Below are positions 4,294-6,290 of a stretch of DNA of 6,290 nucleotides, one piece after another; position 1 is the first letter of the stretch, and each line of letters opens with the position of its first letter. The notes beneath the pieces are model-generated. The model saw nothing but the letters and a program-made list of their open reading frames with translations. It ran no database searches and was not told the DNA's origin. The stretch lies in NCBI GenBank assembly GCA_031289625.1, contig JAITPB010000135.1, forward strand, positions 1-6,290, read 5' to 3'. The position numbers and the translations under genes were made by a program. The DNA is from Clostridiales bacterium. GTDB taxonomy: Bacteria; Bacillota; Clostridia; Lachnospirales; WQUN01.

Positions 4294-6290
4294 ATGAAAC
4301 ATTTATCGGTTTTTTTAGTATCTCTCTTGTCCATCGCGCTAGTGTTTCTCGTACCGCCGGCCATTGTACTCGCTGTGCCGGCCAGTACGGAGCCAACCGC
4401 TTTCACGCAGCCGGATGGTACAGAGATAAACATTCATCTTCAAGGAGATGAGTTCCTGAACTGGGCGGAAGACGACGATGGCAACCACATTATTTTTGAT
4501 GGATCGCAAAACGCCTATTTCTACGCGCACTGGACGGACAGCGGCGAAGTTTCCACCGGGGTTGCTGCAGGCGCGCGGGACAGCGCGCCCAGTTCAAGAG
4601 TACAGTCATACATAGAACAGGGCGGATCGATCCCGCAGCGGATCGTTGACGCCGCGATCAAGGCGCATCAAGCCATGAGGCCGGGAGATTTTGAAAACAC
4701 CCCGCTAGACAGCTCGGTTCAATCGGCCCCAGTGGACTCAACAGACGGCGCGCCTGTCCTTAGCGACGTGAATTCACTGCAAAGAAAAACGCTTGTCATT
4801 TATGTCAGGTGGCAAGATGAAAGCAACATAAACCTTCCTTCCCTGACAGGCCAGCAGCTTTATGATATTTTTTTCAACGCAAACCAAAATTCCGTAAACA
4901 GATACTATAAAGAAATGTATAACTCGGCGGAGGATATTGTTGTTCCCGCGCCGGTAAACAACGGATTGGACGGAAAGCAGGGCATTGTTCAGGTAACTCT
5001 GCCGGGCAGCCACACAGATCCGCGCAATACACAGGGTGCGGTATGGAAAAAAATTATTACCTCAGCGGTTCGCGAAGCGGATTCAATCATTAATTTCGCT
5101 GATTACGACACGAATCGCGATGGCGTCCTTTCCCGCGCGGAATTCACCGTCTGCACGGTTGTGCAGGGATATGAATACTCGTCGGCTCCATCCTTATCGC
5201 CTAGCGTATGGGGCGGTACCTGGACGCCCGCGGCTGTCTCTTCTATCGCCGCCTTAGACGGGGTGCGTATCCAGGTCGCCATGTCCTTGGGCGCTTATCA
5301 TGGCGCGTCCAGTAATGCCGTAATGACTATCGGCGTTATCTGCCATGAATTTGGTCACGCGGCATACAGTTTTATCGATCTCTATGACAGAACCAGCGGA
5401 AGCAGCGCGACCAAAGGGCTGGGATATTGGTCGTTAATGTCGAGAGGCAGCTGGGCTTTTAAAAGTACAGACGGACGCATCGGGGATACGCCAGGCTACA
5501 TAGACGCGTACAATTTAACAAAGTATGGCATAGTAACGCCGGGCGTCATCTCCGGTAGCGTTTCTAATATGACGTTGAATTCCGCGACAGATATCTATAA
5601 GGTGACAACGCCGAAAGAAAAGCAATATTTTTTATTGCAGCACCGGCAATACGGAGATTCGGACAATTATGATAGAGGCTCGTTTTACTACATCAACAGA
5701 TCCTCCACTTCCGATACAGGCGGCTTGATGATTTATCAAGTGGATGAAGGCGTTCCTGTCCAAAATGACAAGCCCAGCCATTACCTAGCGGCCATTGTGG
5801 AAGCGCATGGCGGGCTACAGAATTTGCGCCAGGTAGGTTCTGGCAGCAACCAAGGGGATATAGGAGATTTATGGGGGAATGGCGTCAGGCTATTCGGCCC
5901 GGATACGGATCCATCCACTAGGCTGTACAGCGCTTACACAAGCAGTGATGCCCCGCCGCAAAAAACAGAAGATTCAGGCGTTACCATTTCCAATATCTTG
6001 TGGAATAGCAATAATCACAGCACGATTTTCAGTGTGGCTTACAATAATGCCAGCGTGTCTACGCCCGTGCCGACGAAAACACCGACGCCATCGCCCGTGC
6101 CGACGAAAACACCGACGCCATCGCCCGTGCCGACAATAACACCGACGCCATCGCCCGTGCCGACGAAAACACCGACGCCGTTGCCCGTGCCGACGAAAAC
6201 ACCGACGCCATCGCCCGTGCCGACGAAAACACCGACGCCATCGCCCGCTCCGACAATAACACCGACGCCATCACCCGCGCCGACAATAAC
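4294..6290 (+). CDS. Secreted M6-family (immune inhibitor A-like) zinc metalloprotease, 3' end beyond the window
   Basis: The frame is open from the ATG at 4294 to the window edge: 665 complete codons and no stop. GAGGG (4281-4285) lies 8 nt before the start. Residues 1-30 form a signal peptide (MKH, a hydrophobic core to about residue 26, likely cleavage after A27 or A30), so the product is exported. Residues 37-80 (TQPDGTEINIHLQGDEFLNW and following) resemble the propeptide of M6 peptidases. The catalytic region starts near 164. It carries an EF-hand-like loop DTNRDGVLSRAE (272-283), the zinc-binding HEFGH (351-355) followed by AAYSFIDLYD, and a probable Met-turn GYWSLMSRGSW (377-387) around M382. 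YFLLQHRQ (445-452), GGLMIYQVDEG (476-486) and SGVTISNI (561-568) are further M6-like segments. From 590 a Pro/Thr linker of ten-residue repeats begins. What lies beyond (cell-wall anchor, SLH, binding domain or simple end) cannot be seen. The Gly of the usual HExxHxxG is Tyr358. M6 membership is confident; the substrate is unknown. Confidence 0.92.
   Translation, partial: MKHLSVFLVSLLSIALVFLVPPAIVLAVPASTEPTAFTQPDGTEINIHLQGDEFLNWAEDDDGNHIIFDGSQNAYFYAHWTDSGEVSTGVAAGARDSAPSSRVQSYIEQGGSIPQRIVDAAIKAHQAMRPGDFENTPLDSSVQSAPVDSTDGAPVLSDVNSLQRKTLVIYVRWQDESNINLPSLTGQQLYDIFFNANQNSVNRYYKEMYNSAEDIVVPAPVNNGLDGKQGIVQVTLPGSHTDPRNTQGAVWKKIITSAVREADSIINFADYDTNRDGVLSRAEFTVCTVVQGYEYSSAPSLSPSVWGGTWTPAAVSSIAALDGVRIQVAMSLGAYHGASSNAVMTIGVICHEFGHAAYSFIDLYDRTSGSSATKGLGYWSLMSRGSWAFKSTDGRIGDTPGYIDAYNLTKYGIVTPGVISGSVSNMTLNSATDIYKVTTPKEKQYFLLQHRQYGDSDNYDRGSFYYINRSSTSDTGGLMIYQVDEGVPVQNDKPSHYLAAIVEAHGGLQNLRQVGSGSNQGDIGDLWGNGVRLFGPDTDPSTRLYSAYTSSDAPPQKTEDSGVTISNILWNSNNHSTIFSVAYNNASVSTPVPTKTPTPSPVPTKTPTPSPVPTITPTPSPVPTKTPTPLPVPTKTPTPSPVPTKTPTPSPAPTITPTPSPAPTI
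6061..6290 (+). repeat. 30-bp in-frame tandem repeat encoding a Pro/Thr-rich linker
   Basis: Seven complete 30-bp units (starting at 6061, 6091, 6121, 6151, 6181, 6211 and 6241) and 20 bp of an eighth run to the window edge. Each encodes ten residues of the form SPVPTKTPTP. Units 3, 7 and 8 carry ACAATA (Thr-Ile) instead of ACGAAA (Thr-Lys), unit 5 starts with Leu, and units 7 and 8 have Ala for Val. Because 30 is a multiple of three, copy-number change keeps the frame. Such segments act as extended, often glycosylated spacers between the catalytic domain and a wall-associated or binding domain. The array's true length is unknown. Confidence 0.95.

Noticed and set aside
6059..6286. Minus-strand repetitive open frame and plus-strand frame 5879-6139 over the 30-bp repeats
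   Set aside because: Both are out-of-frame readings of the repeat that the M6 protease frame explains, with signal peptide and catalytic motifs upstream in the same frame.
6061..6290. CRISPR array
   Set aside because: The 30-bp units are contiguous with no unique spacers and are in frame with a coding sequence, so this is a protein repeat.

Overview
The window looks like ordinary chromosomal DNA of an obligately anaerobic, probably Gram-positive (clostridial-type Firmicutes) bacterium. This placement is inference. It rests on a full-length pyruvate:ferredoxin oxidoreductase, a tRNA gene without an encoded CCA end, near-perfect TTGACA/TATAAT promoters, strong purine-rich ribosome binding sites, and a secreted protease with a Pro/Thr-rich 'TPTPSPVPT' linker of the kind common in clostridial exoproteins. 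Base composition is moderate, with GC-rich third codon positions in the large gene. No species can be named.

The layout is three independent plus-strand transcription units. (1) Positions 68-336: a consensus promoter, a duplicated 5' part of a tRNA-Trp gene (about 143-185), an intact tRNA-Trp(CCA) gene (214-286) and a strong intrinsic terminator. (2) Positions about 406-4168: an intergenic control region with three TGGGAA hexamers spaced exactly 11 bp apart and a 10-bp tandem repeat next to the -35 box, an extended -10 promoter, the 1188-residue pyruvate:ferredoxin oxidoreductase gene, and an intrinsic terminator. (3) Positions 4205-6290: a perfect 17-bp-spaced consensus promoter with an extended -10, then a secreted M6-family (immune inhibitor A-like) metalloprotease gene. 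That gene is still open at the right edge, where it enters a 30-bp, 10-residue tandem repeat.

Each unit has its own promoter, and the first two end in terminators, so nothing indicates a shared operon. The oxidoreductase is central anaerobic metabolism: it converts pyruvate to acetyl-CoA, CO2 and reduced ferredoxin. The protease is an exported protein that probably works outside the cell or on its surface. I see no CRISPR array, insertion sequence, phage gene or toxin-antitoxin system, and no clear new multi-gene system. The points most worth a second look are the half-duplicated tRNA-Trp, the helically phased hexamers upstream of the oxidoreductase promoter, the altered zinc-site neighbourhood and EF-hand-like loop of the protease, and its repeat array.
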